Source: JBGCEZ01 sp045106735
GTDB lineage: Bacteria; Planctomycetota; Phycisphaerae; Phycisphaerales; SM1A02
NCBI GenBank assembly: GCA_045106735.1
Contig: JBGCEZ010000012.1
Location: 62,001-126,000, forward strand
DNA length: 64,000 nt
Reading direction: 5' to 3'
Each line of letters starts with the position of its first letter. Position 1 is the stretch's first letter. This document shows positions 33,161 through 41,703 of the stretch, one piece after another. Made by a program: the position numbers and the translations under genes. The notes beneath the pieces were generated by a model. The model was not told where the DNA came from, ran no database searches, and worked only from the letters and a program-made list of their open reading frames with translations.

Positions 33161-34309
33161 ATGTCGACGTCTTCCGCGAACGCGATCAACCTCCGCCGAC
33201 ACGCTGGCCGTGACGCGGTGACCGGACACTCGTCAACCACGGTTGGCGCACGGATCGGCCTGGCGCTCGCCATCGCGGTCAGCGGTATGGCCACGCTCGG
33301 CCAGGCCGCTGCCCCCTCAACCACCGCCGACCCCGCCGCGCCGCCAGCTCCCAGGGAAGAGCCACGCACCGCCGGAACGGTCGCCGTTCCCGCCGGCGGC
33401 GTGCGCCACGAACTTGGATTCGTGCTGTGCCGCATTCCGGCTGGCACGTTCACGATGGGCAGCCGACCAGGCGAACCGGGCCATCGCGACAACGAGTCGC
33501 CCGCCCATGCGGTCACCATCAGCCAGGACTTCATGCTCTCGGCCACGGAAGTCACCATCGGCCAGTTCCAGGCATTCGTCGACGCAACCGGCTACGTGAC
33601 CGACGCCGAACGCGACGCGGCCGGCGGATTCGGGTTCGACTGGTCGACCGGGGAAATCGCCCAAGTCCACGGACTGGATTTTCGCGACCCGGGGTTCCCG
33701 GACTGGGTCCCCGGCCCCGATCATCCAGCGATCCTCCTGACCTGGAACGACGCCGAGGCATTTTGTCGATGGCTCAGCTCCCGCGACGGGCAGACGTACC
33801 GATTGCCCACCGAGGCGGAATGGGAGCGCGCGGCCCGCGGCGGCACCGAATCGCCGTGGTGGTTCGGCGCGAGTGCGACGGGCCGGGCGAACGTCGCGGA
33901 CGCGGCCCTGCGGTCCGCCGTGCCGGCCATGCGTGAGACCGCCGATTGGCACGACGGCCACGCGTTTCTCGCGCCGGTCGCGAGCTATCCGGCCAATCCG
34001 TATGGCCTGCACGATGTGCACGGCAACGTCTGGGAATGGTGCGCCGATGTGCACGACGACACGGCGTACATCGCCCGTGAAACCGTTCCTGACCGGCCAA
34101 CCGTCGACCCGACCGGTCCGTCGGCCGGAGCCTTCCGCGTCATTCGTGGCGGCGGCTGGCTGAATCCGCCCGCGGCGACCCGGGCCGCCCAACGCGTCTA
34201 TTTCCGCCCGACGTTCCGCTACTGCCTCTTGAGCGGATTCCGTGTCGCGATGGACGTCCCGCCGGTGACCGAGGCGCGGGCGTCCGCCGACGAGCCGGCC
34301 GGGCCTTGA
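33161..34309 (+). CDS. Exported SUMF1/formylglycine-generating-enzyme-fold protein without the catalytic cysteines
   Basis: SUMF1-domain protein (382 residues), probably exported: an N-terminal hydrophobic stretch GLALAIAVSGMATLGQAAA follows a basic region. The domain is clear: FTMGSRPGEPGHRDNESPAH, TEVTIGQFQAFVDATGY, WNDAEAFCRWLSS, YRLPTEAEWERAARGG, NPYGLHDVHGNVWEWCAD, RVIRGGGW and SGFRVAM. The segment after RGGGW lacks the Cys pair used by true formylglycine-generating enzymes, so sulfatase activation is unlikely. Such paralogues often have other or unknown roles. It follows the regulator gene after 122 bases with CGGAG upstream of the ATG. Confidence 0.88.
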   Translation: MSTSSANAINLRRHAGRDAVTGHSSTTVGARIGLALAIAVSGMATLGQAAAPSTTADPAAPPAPREEPRTAGTVAVPAGGVRHELGFVLCRIPAGTFTMGSRPGEPGHRDNESPAHAVTISQDFMLSATEVTIGQFQAFVDATGYVTDAERDAAGGFGFDWSTGEIAQVHGLDFRDPGFPDWVPGPDHPAILLTWNDAEAFCRWLSSRDGQTYRLPTEAEWERAARGGTESPWWFGASATGRANVADAALRSAVPAMRETADWHDGHAFLAPVASYPANPYGLHDVHGNVWEWCADVHDDTAYIARETVPDRPTVDPTGPSAGAFRVIRGGGWLNPPAATRAAQRVYFRPTFRYCLLSGFRVAMDVPPVTEARASADEPAGP

Positions 34310-34372
34310 GCGCCGAACGTTGAGCGATGGGCACGGAGCCGCCGATCCGGATCCGCGAGCCCTGAACGGCCA

Positions 34373-34484
34373 GGACCGATCTGCGGGTACCGATCTGCGA
34401 GTACCGATCTGCGGGTACCGATCTGCGAGTGCCGTTCCGCGAGTGCCGTTCCGCGGGTACCGAGCCGCCGGTACCGATCCGCCA
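34373..34484. repeat. Eight 14-base tandem repeats between convergent genes
   Basis: Consensus GTACCGATCTGCGA/G. Units two to four are nearly identical, and units five to eight drift (GTGCCGTTCCGCGA, GTACCGAGCCGCCG). The array fills most of the 193-base gap between the SUMF1-like gene and the universal stress protein gene. No T run or terminator is visible. Confidence 0.92.
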
Positions 34485-34502
34485 AGCGAAGAACCCGAGT
34501 GA

Positions 34503-35393
34503 TCAGCCGTTCGACCGAGCGATCAGCGTCGCGCAGTCGACGTGGTGGAGCACCCGTTCGGCCACGGACCCCATCAGCAGCCGAGGCAGTCCACGCCGCC
34601 CGTGGGTGCCCACCGCCACCAGTTCCGCCTTGTGCCGCGTGGCCGCGTCTTCGATCGCGTGCACCGGATAGACCGGCATGGCCGCGGCCACCCCGTTCAT
34701 GCTTTCCGGCAGGCGTTCATCGATCAGCCGCTGCAAGCCCGCTCGCGAGTCCGCAAGCATCCCGTCGACATCGATGTCGGGCAATGGCGTCACCGGTCCA
34801 TCCGAGACGACGATCGGCGGAGGGGTGCCGTGGACGAGGACCACCGTCGCATCCGGGGCGAGCATGGGCAACGCATGCGCCAGCGCGGCCAGAGCGTCGG
34901 ACGAGAAGTCCATGCCGACGACCAGCGAACGGAGTGTCCCGGGCGCGGGGCAGCCGTCTTCGGGGACGGCCAGCACCGGGCACGAGGCCAATCGGACCAC
35001 GCGATCGACGGTCGCCCCGACGCGATGTCGATCAAACTGGGTCTGGCCACGCGCCCCCATCACGATCCAGTCATCGGCCGATGCGGCGCCGACGATCTCA
35101 TCCCATGGCCGACCCTGAAGCCTTTCCACCGTGGCCGATGCCCCATTGGCCGCCGCACGGTCCGCCGCCGCGGCCAGCAGTCCGTCGGCCCCGGCTTGCA
35201 CTTCGACGGCCAAGCCGACGCTCGGGTCAACGTCGACCACGTGCACGATGTGCAACGTGAGAGCAGGCGTGCTCTCCCGGCCGACGTCCGACTTGATGGC
35301 GGCGATGGCCCAGTCCAGAGCGGCGGTGGCCGCGCGTGAGCCGTCGACGGGAACGATGATCCGAGTGGGTCCGATTGAAGTTGCGTTCGTCAT
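34503..35393 (-). CDS. Universal stress protein with two UspA domains
   Basis: Cytoplasmic tandem universal stress protein of 296 residues. The first domain (8-140) starts RIIVPVDGSRAATAALDWA and has a slightly altered ATP motif (MGARGQTQFDRHRVGAT). The second (155-293) starts SLVVGMDFSSDALAAL and has the standard G-2x-G-9x-GS motif in VGTHGRRGLPRLLMGS. The second domain therefore probably binds ATP. ATG 35393 is preceded by GGAGGTC at about nine bases. Divergent from the GCS2-CBS gene. The trigger and partner are unknown. Confidence 0.93.
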   Translation of the reverse strand: MTNATSIGPTRIIVPVDGSRAATAALDWAIAAIKSDVGRESTPALTLHIVHVVDVDPSVGLAVEVQAGADGLLAAAADRAAANGASATVERLQGRPWDEIVGAASADDWIVMGARGQTQFDRHRVGATVDRVVRLASCPVLAVPEDGCPAPGTLRSLVVGMDFSSDALAALAHALPMLAPDATVVLVHGTPPPIVVSDGPVTPLPDIDVDGMLADSRAGLQRLIDERLPESMNGVAAAMPVYPVHAIEDAATRHKAELVAVGTHGRRGLPRLLMGSVAERVLHHVDCATLIARSNG

Positions 35394-35613
35394 GCGTGTG
35401 GACCTCCGGGCGGCGAACCGCTGCCGTACGCCGACGCGGCTCCCGCACCTCCATCGTCGCGACTTCCGGCCGGTCCGCAAGATGCGAAGCCCGACGAAAT
35501 CCACGGAACCGGCGACACCGAAGGATCAATCTCGACACCCGCGCGAGGCCGTGATACCGTCGGACGAGGGCGACGCCGCGTGCGGCCATCGCGGCCCCGC
35601 GGAGACCGCGATC

Positions 35614-37632
35614 ATGGGTGTACAAGACGTTCAGGCGACCATGACCAGCGACGAGCGAAGTCGCTTCATGCGATCGCTGCTTCGCGACGTGCAAGCGCTC
35701 GAGCACCAGTTGCTGGCCGGAGCATTCGAGACCGGCATCGTCCGCATCGGCGCCGAACAAGAGATGGTGATGGTGGACCGAGACTGGCAGCCCGCGCCGG
35801 TCGCGATGGAGCTTCTCGAGGATCTCACCGACGAACGGATCACGACCGAGATCGCCCGCTTCAATCTCGAAGGAAATCTGACGCCGCAGCGGCTCACCGG
35901 CGGCTGCCTTCAGACACTCGAACGAGAACTGCACGACGTCATCCAGATCGTCCGGGCCGCCTGTCGCCGGCACGGTGCGGAGGTGGTGCTCACCGGCATC
36001 TTGCCGACGTTGGCCAAGAGCGACCTCGAGCGCGACAGCATTTCCGATCGCCCTCGCTACTTCGCCCTCAACGATGCCCTCAGCGCGTTGCGTGGCGGCG
36101 CGTACGAGCTTTCGATCGAAGGGCTGGACGAAGTACAGATCGAGCACGACACGATCATGCTCGAAGCGTTGAATACAAGCTTCCAACTCCACTACCAAGT
36201 GGAACCCGAGTCGTTCGCCCCGCTCTACAACTTGGCCCAGGCCATCACCGGCCCCCTGTTGGCCGTGGCGGCAAACTCGCCGATTCTCTTCGGCAAACGG
36301 TTGTGGCGCGAGACCCGGATCGCGATCTTCCAGCAGACGGTGGACACGCGATTCGACGCGCCCGCCGAGCGGGACGTGTTGGCGCGGGTGCGCTTCGGCG
36401 AGCAGTGGGTGAACGAGTCGCCCATGGAACTTTTCAAGGAAGACATCGCCCGCTTCCGCGTGATCCTTGGCCGCGGCGGCTGCGAGGATCCGTTTGAGGC
36501 GATGGAAGCCGGCCGGGTTCCGGCACTGGAAGCCTTGCAATTGCACAACTCCACCGTCTACCGGTGGAATCGCCCCTGCTACGGCATCACCCGATCACCA
36601 GACGGCGATCGCCCACACCTGCGCATCGAGAACCGCGTCTTGCCCGCCGGCCCGACGGTCTTGGACGAGGTCGCCAATGCAGCTCTCTGGTTCGGCTTGA
36701 TGCACGGCGGCCGCGAGGCCTACGGCGACGTCCGCACCAAGTTGGACTTTGACGACGCCCGGGCGAACTTCAGCGTGTGCGCTCGCCAGGGCATGAACAG
36801 TGAATTGAACTGGATGAACGGGGCGTACCTGTCGGCCCGGGAATTGGTGCTCAATGAGCTCCTGCCGGTGGCCGAAGCGGGGCTGCGTTCGGCGGGTGTC
36901 GATTCGTCGGACATCGATCGCTACCTCGGCGTGATTCGTGACCGGACCGAGAGTCGGAGAACGGGAGCCCAGTGGCTGCTGCGCAGCGTCGCCGAGATGC
37001 AAGGCCGCGGCACGCGCGCCGAGCGACTGGCCGCCCTCGTTTCCGGGACCCATCGCCGCCAGCATCCGTCGGGTGATTCCGACGGCGCGCCAGACGCGGC
37101 GACGGTGACGCCCGTCCACGAGTGGACGTCGGCCGGTCTCGAAGAAGCGGGCGGCTGGACACGCAACTTCCAACGCGTCGAGCAGTACATGACCCGCGAA
37201 TTGCTCACTGTCCACGATGACGACACCATTGACCTGGTCGTCACGCTGATGGACTGGAAGCACGTTCGCCACGTGCCGGTCGAAGATGCGGCGCACAATC
37301 TGGTCGGCGTGGTGAGTTATCGCATGCTCCTGCACCACCTGGCCAAGTCGATCGCCACGGGGCGAGCGAAGCAGTCGGCGGAGCCGGCCAAGGGCGCGTC
37401 GCGGGACGAGCACGACTCGTACTCCATCCCCGTGCACTCGATCATGCGCCGCGATCCGGTCACCGTCGGCCCCCGCACCAGCACCCTTGAAGCGATCGCA
37501 ATCATGCGTGAGCACGCGGTGAGCTGCCTGCCAGTCACCAAGGACGGGCGACTGGTTGGCTTGGTCACCGAGCATGACTTCATGGACATCGCCGGCCAAC
37601 TGCTCGAAGAGCGTCTGCGGTCGCCAGACTGA
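35614..37632 (+). CDS. Glutamate-cysteine-ligase-family (GCS2) protein fused to a CBS-domain pair
   Basis: 672 residues. The N-terminal ~470 match the GCS2 ATP-dependent carboxylate-amine ligase fold: GAEQEMVMVDRDWQP, ARFNLEGNLTPQRLTGGCL, ALNTSFQLHYQV, AVAANSPILFGKRLWRETRI, RIENRVLPAGPTVLDEVAN. After a low-complexity linker (about 470-515) come two CBS motifs, VEQYMTRELLTVHDDDTID and VHSIMRRDPVTVGPRTST, which normally bind adenine nucleotides and regulate the attached domain. The fusion suggests a peptide-bond ligase under adenylate control. Whether it makes gamma-glutamylcysteine is not shown. A TACCGT -10 box lies at 35555-35560. Confidence 0.88.
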   Translation: MGVQDVQATMTSDERSRFMRSLLRDVQALEHQLLAGAFETGIVRIGAEQEMVMVDRDWQPAPVAMELLEDLTDERITTEIARFNLEGNLTPQRLTGGCLQTLERELHDVIQIVRAACRRHGAEVVLTGILPTLAKSDLERDSISDRPRYFALNDALSALRGGAYELSIEGLDEVQIEHDTIMLEALNTSFQLHYQVEPESFAPLYNLAQAITGPLLAVAANSPILFGKRLWRETRIAIFQQTVDTRFDAPAERDVLARVRFGEQWVNESPMELFKEDIARFRVILGRGGCEDPFEAMEAGRVPALEALQLHNSTVYRWNRPCYGITRSPDGDRPHLRIENRVLPAGPTVLDEVANAALWFGLMHGGREAYGDVRTKLDFDDARANFSVCARQGMNSELNWMNGAYLSARELVLNELLPVAEAGLRSAGVDSSDIDRYLGVIRDRTESRRTGAQWLLRSVAEMQGRGTRAERLAALVSGTHRRQHPSGDSDGAPDAATVTPVHEWTSAGLEEAGGWTRNFQRVEQYMTRELLTVHDDDTIDLVVTLMDWKHVRHVPVEDAAHNLVGVVSYRMLLHHLAKSIATGRAKQSAEPAKGASRDEHDSYSIPVHSIMRRDPVTVGPRTSTLEAIAIMREHAVSCLPVTKDGRLVGLVTEHDFMDIAGQLLEERLRSPD

Positions 37633-37945
37633 CTCGAAGGCCGCGGTGTGGCGGCCGCGGAGTGGTGGCCGCGGGGAGCGGCAGCCGGGTCGTTCAATCC
37701 GCTCGATCGACCCCGGCGGCCGCCTTGAAACGAGACCCACGGCTCCGTCCACGATCGTTCGGTTCCGGGGGCCAGCTCGCGGCGGATTTGGCCGGGCGAA
37801 GTGCTATCGTGGCCCATCCGACCGAATGCATCCGGAACGCGTACGCCGCGCCCGAACGGATCGCTTCCTCGTCATCGCGTCGGATCCGCCCCCGCATTCC
37901 TCCCCCGCGCTTCCCGCCTCCCGCCTCCCCCACTCGACGTTCCGC
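37633..37945 (+). promoter_or_regulatory. Intergenic region with a TATCGT -10 box
   Basis: No gene is supported in these 313 bases. The first 60 are GC-rich and low complexity. TATCGT at 37805-37810, in the context GCTATCGTG, matches the boxes before the AsmA-like gene (7896) and the phosphatase gene (40564). An in-frame ATG at 37826 could give the next protein 40 more residues, but that stretch is Pro/Ser/Arg-rich and looks like untranslated leader. Confidence 0.35.
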
Positions 37946-39193
37946 GTGCCCACCGCTCCCACCAACCTGCCCGCCGACGATCTTGGCCACGCCCCCTCGG
38001 ACGTCAGATATCCCGCGCGGCGAATTGCGAGCCACGGAACACCGGGCACGGGGCCGCTGACGATCTTCGTCGGCGGTATCCACGGCAACGAGCCGATGGG
38101 CGTGCGGGCCATTGAAGAGGTCTTCGCTGAGCTTCAGGCGTCCACCCGGCCGTTCACCGGCCGAGCCGTCGCATTGCTCGGCAACCGAGCCGCGTTCGCC
38201 CGAGGGGACCGGCTCATCGACCGGGACATGAACCGCGTGTTTCGGTACGACCTGGACCGCGAACCCACCGAGGAGCCGCCCGTCGCCGCCCCCCGGCTGG
38301 ATCCGGCCGACGACTCGGCCGAAGTCCGCGAGCGCGATGCCCTGCTCGACGCGATTCGCGAAGAGGTGGCGTCGTCCGACCCGGACGCCGAGGTCATCGT
38401 CATCGACCTGCACACCTTCAGTGGCGCCGGGCCGCCGTTCTGCGTGCTCTCGGACACGCTGCGCAACCGCGGGTTCGCCGAAGCGTGGCCGATCCCACGC
38501 ATCCTCGGGCTGCCGGAAGAACTTCCCGGGACCGCCATCGAGTACCTGACCGCCGCCGGCCTCATCGCGCTCGTCGTCGAAACCGGCCGACACGACGATC
38601 CGGTTTCTGCCGAGTTGCACGCGGCGGTGATTCGATTGGCCCTGGGGCAGGCCGGCCACTTGCCGGGCGGCGGGCTTGGCGACCCGGGCGCTGACCAACA
38701 GCGGTTGGCCGACGCCGTCCGCGGGCTGCCACGCCAACTCGACGTGCAGTATCGCCATCCGGTCGAACCAGACGATGGCTTCGTGATGGATCCTGGGTGG
38801 TCCACATTCGACGTGGTCCGGCGCGGTGAACCGGTGGCCACGTCCAAGGGGAACGCGATTCCCGCGCCCCGCCGCGGCCGCATGCTGCTGCCGCTCTACC
38901 AGAGCCAGGGAAGCGACGGTTTCTTTCTGGCTCGGCCGATCGGCGCGTTCTGGCTGCTTTTGTCGACGGCCCTTCGCCGGGCGGGGCTCACCGGCGTGGC
39001 CAAACTGCTCCCCGGCGTTCGGCGACACCCCACCCGGCCACACACGCTCGAGGTTGACCGACGCGTGGCCCGCTGGCTCGCCGTCGATGTGTTCCACCTG
39101 CTTGGCTACCGGGCCCTGGGAGGCGACGAGGACACGCTCTGGGTCGCCCGGCGGCAGCATGACTTGCGGCGACCGCGGACGATGCGGCCTTGA
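37946..39193 (+). CDS. Succinylglutamate desuccinylase / aspartoacylase family zinc hydrolase
   Basis: M14-type zinc-dependent amidohydrolase. Zinc motif GGIHGNEPMG (His and Glu) is followed by VIVIDLHTFSGAGPPFCVLS, which carries the second ligand region; LIALVVETGRHDD is the conserved strand with the acidic residue. The C-terminal half, with YRHPVEPDDGFVMDPGW, resembles the AstE/aspartoacylase barrel region. The last 90 residues (GAFWLLLSTALRRAGL and beyond) extend past the usual family length. The start is uncertain: GTG 37946 is preferred over ATG 37826. Substrate unknown. Confidence 0.8.
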   Translation: MPTAPTNLPADDLGHAPSDVRYPARRIASHGTPGTGPLTIFVGGIHGNEPMGVRAIEEVFAELQASTRPFTGRAVALLGNRAAFARGDRLIDRDMNRVFRYDLDREPTEEPPVAAPRLDPADDSAEVRERDALLDAIREEVASSDPDAEVIVIDLHTFSGAGPPFCVLSDTLRNRGFAEAWPIPRILGLPEELPGTAIEYLTAAGLIALVVETGRHDDPVSAELHAAVIRLALGQAGHLPGGGLGDPGADQQRLADAVRGLPRQLDVQYRHPVEPDDGFVMDPGWSTFDVVRRGEPVATSKGNAIPAPRRGRMLLPLYQSQGSDGFFLARPIGAFWLLLSTALRRAGLTGVAKLLPGVRRHPTRPHTLEVDRRVARWLAVDVFHLLGYRALGGDEDTLWVARRQHDLRRPRTMRP

Positions 39194-39571
39194 GAGTCCG
39201 TTGAAGACGCCCGTCTCGTCCGGCGTGCGATGCAGCTGTCCCTCGCGCGGAGCCGAATTGAACGCCGGTCCACGCGACACGTCGAGATTCGGCGACAAGG
39301 CGAAGGGCGAAGGGCGACGGGCGACGGGCGACGGGCGACATGATCGTGCTCAGGACGCGGAACGCCGTTCAACGGGCTGATCGGGGAATCCCGATCGTCT
39401 GCGGCGATGGAGCGTTGGGCTGATGGAGTGATGGAAGACTCGATCGGCGGAACTGGACGCATCGCGGCGGAGCCCAACGCCGCGAGCGGCACGACGCTCG
39501 GAAGCGACCTGTGGGCTGATCCGTCAGACACGCCCTCGCGACGACTCGATCCTCTTCCACGTGGGCCGCGC
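39194..39571. other. Intergenic region with 7-base tandem repeats
   Basis: No gene is supported in these 378 bases between the convergent aspartoacylase-like and HAD genes. At 39305-39339 there are five copies of GGGCGAC (the first GGGCGAA). Open frames across the region are low complexity and lack conserved sequence. No terminator is seen. Confidence 0.55.
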
Positions 39572-40261
39572 TCAGATCACCAACGCCGCCAGTCCGTGCA
39601 AGTCTTCGAGCAGATGCGAGTGCGGATGTGGCTGCAGTTCGTCCAAGCGGTACGTTCCGTGGCCCACTCCGACCACCATGCCGCATCCAGCGGCCGTGCC
39701 GCACTCCAAGTCGCGCGGCGTATCGCCGACCACGGCGACTTGAGCGGCGGAAGAGCTCTTCACGTCCGCCGCGTCTCCGGAGATCGCCGCCGCCCGGCGC
39801 ATCGCCTCGTGGATCAAATCCGGCGCTGGCCGCCCTTCGGGCACCTCGTCGCTGCCGACGAGCAGTGCGGGCTGCAGGTTCAATCCTGCGAGGGCGGCTT
39901 CGGCCACTTCCCGCGAAAAGCCAGTGATGCACCCGACGGTGATGCGGGACGCCGCGAGGGCGGCGAACGCCTCGGCCGCCCCGCCCAGCCGCTGCGGCGG
40001 CCGGTCGTGCAACTCTTCGAGCATGATCGCGTCGAACGCCTCGGCCAACCCGTCGGCCTCCGCCTCGGGACGGCCGGCCGCGGCGAGGAGCTCCGCCATC
40101 ACCGTTGGCTTCTTCATGCCGATGCGCGAACGAATCCAGGCATCGTCGGCGTCGAACTTCTCCGCCGCGATGATCTCGCGGTACGCGTTGACCGTGTGCC
40201 CGTCTTCTTGCATCAGCGTGCCCGCGATGTCAAAGAGAACGAGGCGGATGGTGGGCGGCAT
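39572..40261 (-). CDS. HAD-family hydrolase, phosphonatase-like
   Basis: Haloacid-dehalogenase phosphatase of 229 residues. Motif I is FDIAGTLM with the nucleophile Asp11 and an Ala-Gly-Thr sequence like the phosphonoacetaldehyde hydrolase group. Motif II is in GCITGFS, motif III near GRPAPDLIHEAM, motif IV VVGDTPRDLECGTAAG. The Lys that forms a Schiff base in true phosphonatase cannot be assigned, so a general small-molecule phosphatase is as likely. ATG 40261 has CGGAG seven bases upstream. Divergent from the inositol-phosphatase-like gene. Confidence 0.85.
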   Translation of the reverse strand: MPPTIRLVLFDIAGTLMQEDGHTVNAYREIIAAEKFDADDAWIRSRIGMKKPTVMAELLAAAGRPEAEADGLAEAFDAIMLEELHDRPPQRLGGAAEAFAALAASRITVGCITGFSREVAEAALAGLNLQPALLVGSDEVPEGRPAPDLIHEAMRRAAAISGDAADVKSSSAAQVAVVGDTPRDLECGTAAGCGMVVGVGHGTYRLDELQPHPHSHLLEDLHGLAALVI

Positions 40262-40280
40262 GACGGGCTCCGAAGTGGCG

Positions 40281-40412
40281 GGTCGATGAGCGGCGGAGAG
40301 GCGGAGAGGCGGGTGAGCGGCGGCGGGCGGCGGCGGGCGGCGGGCGGGCGGTGGGCGGTGGGCGGTGGGCGGGCGGTGGGCGGGCGGTGGGCGGCGGCGG
40401 GCGGCGAGTCAG
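40281..40412. repeat. G-rich 7-base repeat tract with G-quadruplex potential
   Basis: Repeats of GGGCGGT and GGCGGC fill the plus strand. From about 40346 the unit GGGCGGT recurs four to five times, giving runs of three G separated by four bases, which fits the usual G-quadruplex pattern. The tract lies in the 415-base divergent region between the HAD gene and the phosphatase gene. The remainder of that region holds a TATCGT box at about 40564 and no gene. Confidence 0.75.
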
Positions 40413-40676
40413 TGAGCGGTGGAACGCCGGCCCGTTGCCGATGGGTTGCCGACGTTCGAGACGAACGGCAGAGTCGAGCCGTGGCCAGAACCCGCGACCG
40501 GCACCTTCAGCCGCGGTCCGAGCCAATGATCAATCCGCCCTTCCACCGCGGCGATCCGTCCACGCTATCGTCAGCCACCCTGCTCCGTTGCCGTTCACCT
40601 CTCTGAGCGCGCTCCGTCGTCCGCCGCCGCCGTCCCCACTCACGATCACCCTCATCCTCGCCGGATTGCTTGGCCC

Positions 40677-41555
40677 ATGCCCAACGTTCCGCCTCCCGTC
40701 ATCCCGCCGTCCGATGAGATCGATGCCCGTTTCGAGGCGGCGATCGCCTTGGCCCGGGACGCCGGCCGCATGAGCCTGAACAGCTTCGATGACCCGGCGT
40801 TGCCGGTCGACGTCAAACGCGACGGCTCCGTGGTCACCGAGACCGACCGCCAGATCGAAGCGTGGCTGACCGTGGCCATTGCCGAGCGCTTTCCCGACGA
40901 CGGCGTCCTCGGCGAGGAACACGGCGAACGCTCGGGAACGAGCGATTGGCGCTGGGTGCTCGACCCGATCGACGGCACACGGAGCTTCGTCCACGGTGTC
41001 CCGCTCTATGGCACGCTCGTGGCGTGTGAGTACCGCGAGCAACCGACCATTGGCGTGATCGAGATGCCGGCCCTGGACGAGCGGGTCTACGCGGCCACGG
41101 GCGGACCGGCGATCCACGAACGCGCACCGCGCGAGAGCGATGCACCCGACCGCGTGGCCGACGGATGCGTCCGCTCCGTCGCCCGGTGCTCCACCACCAC
41201 GCAGGTGGACGAAGCCATGCTCTGCATCACGGCGTTCGACTACTACCGCCTGGCTGGCGAAGAAGCGCTCTACCACGAGCTCATCAACCGCTTCGGCCAC
41301 ACCCGCGGCTGGAGCGACTGCTACGCGCAGGTCCTGTGCGCGACTGGCCGCTGCGATGCGGTCATTGAACCGGACATGAAGCCGTGGGACGTGGCCGCGG
41401 GCCTGCCAATCACGATCGCCGCCGGCGGCGTCGGCTGCGCGTGGAACGGATCGGTCAGTGCGCACCACGGCAGCGCGGTGTACGCCGCCCCGGGAATTGC
41501 CAGCGAAGTCTTGGCGTTCGTCCGCGATCGAGCGGGAATGACTGGCGGCGCGTAG
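40677..41555 (+). CDS. Inositol monophosphatase family protein (histidinol-phosphatase-like)
   Basis: Mg-dependent lithium-sensitive-type sugar phosphatase. Metal motifs are complete: GEEHG, DPIDGTRSFVHG and the C-terminal WDVAAGLPI. GRCDAVIEPDMKPWD is typical of the HisN-like branch, which hydrolyses histidinol phosphate, but inositol or other phosphates are possible. Length 292 residues. The start at 40677 follows conserved N-terminal spacing; a TATCGT box lies about 110 bases upstream. No his gene is nearby. Confidence 0.88.
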   Translation: MPNVPPPVIPPSDEIDARFEAAIALARDAGRMSLNSFDDPALPVDVKRDGSVVTETDRQIEAWLTVAIAERFPDDGVLGEEHGERSGTSDWRWVLDPIDGTRSFVHGVPLYGTLVACEYREQPTIGVIEMPALDERVYAATGGPAIHERAPRESDAPDRVADGCVRSVARCSTTTQVDEAMLCITAFDYYRLAGEEALYHELINRFGHTRGWSDCYAQVLCATGRCDAVIEPDMKPWDVAAGLPITIAAGGVGCAWNGSVSAHHGSAVYAAPGIASEVLAFVRDRAGMTGGA

Positions 41556-41588
41556 CCGCGAGACCGCTGGCCCGCCAGTGTCCCGGCG

Positions 41589-41650
41589 AATATCCGGGCC
41601 AATGTCCGAGAGCCAATATCCGAGCCAATTTCCGGGCCAACGTCTGGGCC
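41589..41650. repeat. Five AATATCCGGGCC-type tandem repeats
   Basis: Four 12-base units and one 14-base variant (AATGTCCGAGAGCC) lie between the convergent phosphatase and gpmA genes, in non-coding DNA. Confidence 0.85.
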
Positions 41651-41703
41651 GGCGCTCCGGCCGCCGCTGCGACCCGGCCGCTGCGATCCGGCCGCCCCGA
41701 GCG

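Noticed and set aside
34373..34484. CRISPR array
   Set aside because: Units are 14 bases, directly adjoining with no spacers, and no cas gene is present.
34219..34485. Minus-strand frame with repeated Arg-Tyr/Gly-Thr units over the 14-base array
   Set aside because: It is the translation of non-coding tandem repeats; unit length 14 does not keep frame and there is no conserved sequence.
39407..40606. 399-codon plus-strand frame opposite the HAD hydrolase gene
   Set aside because: Low-complexity His/Arg/Gly sequence; the minus strand encodes all four HAD motifs.
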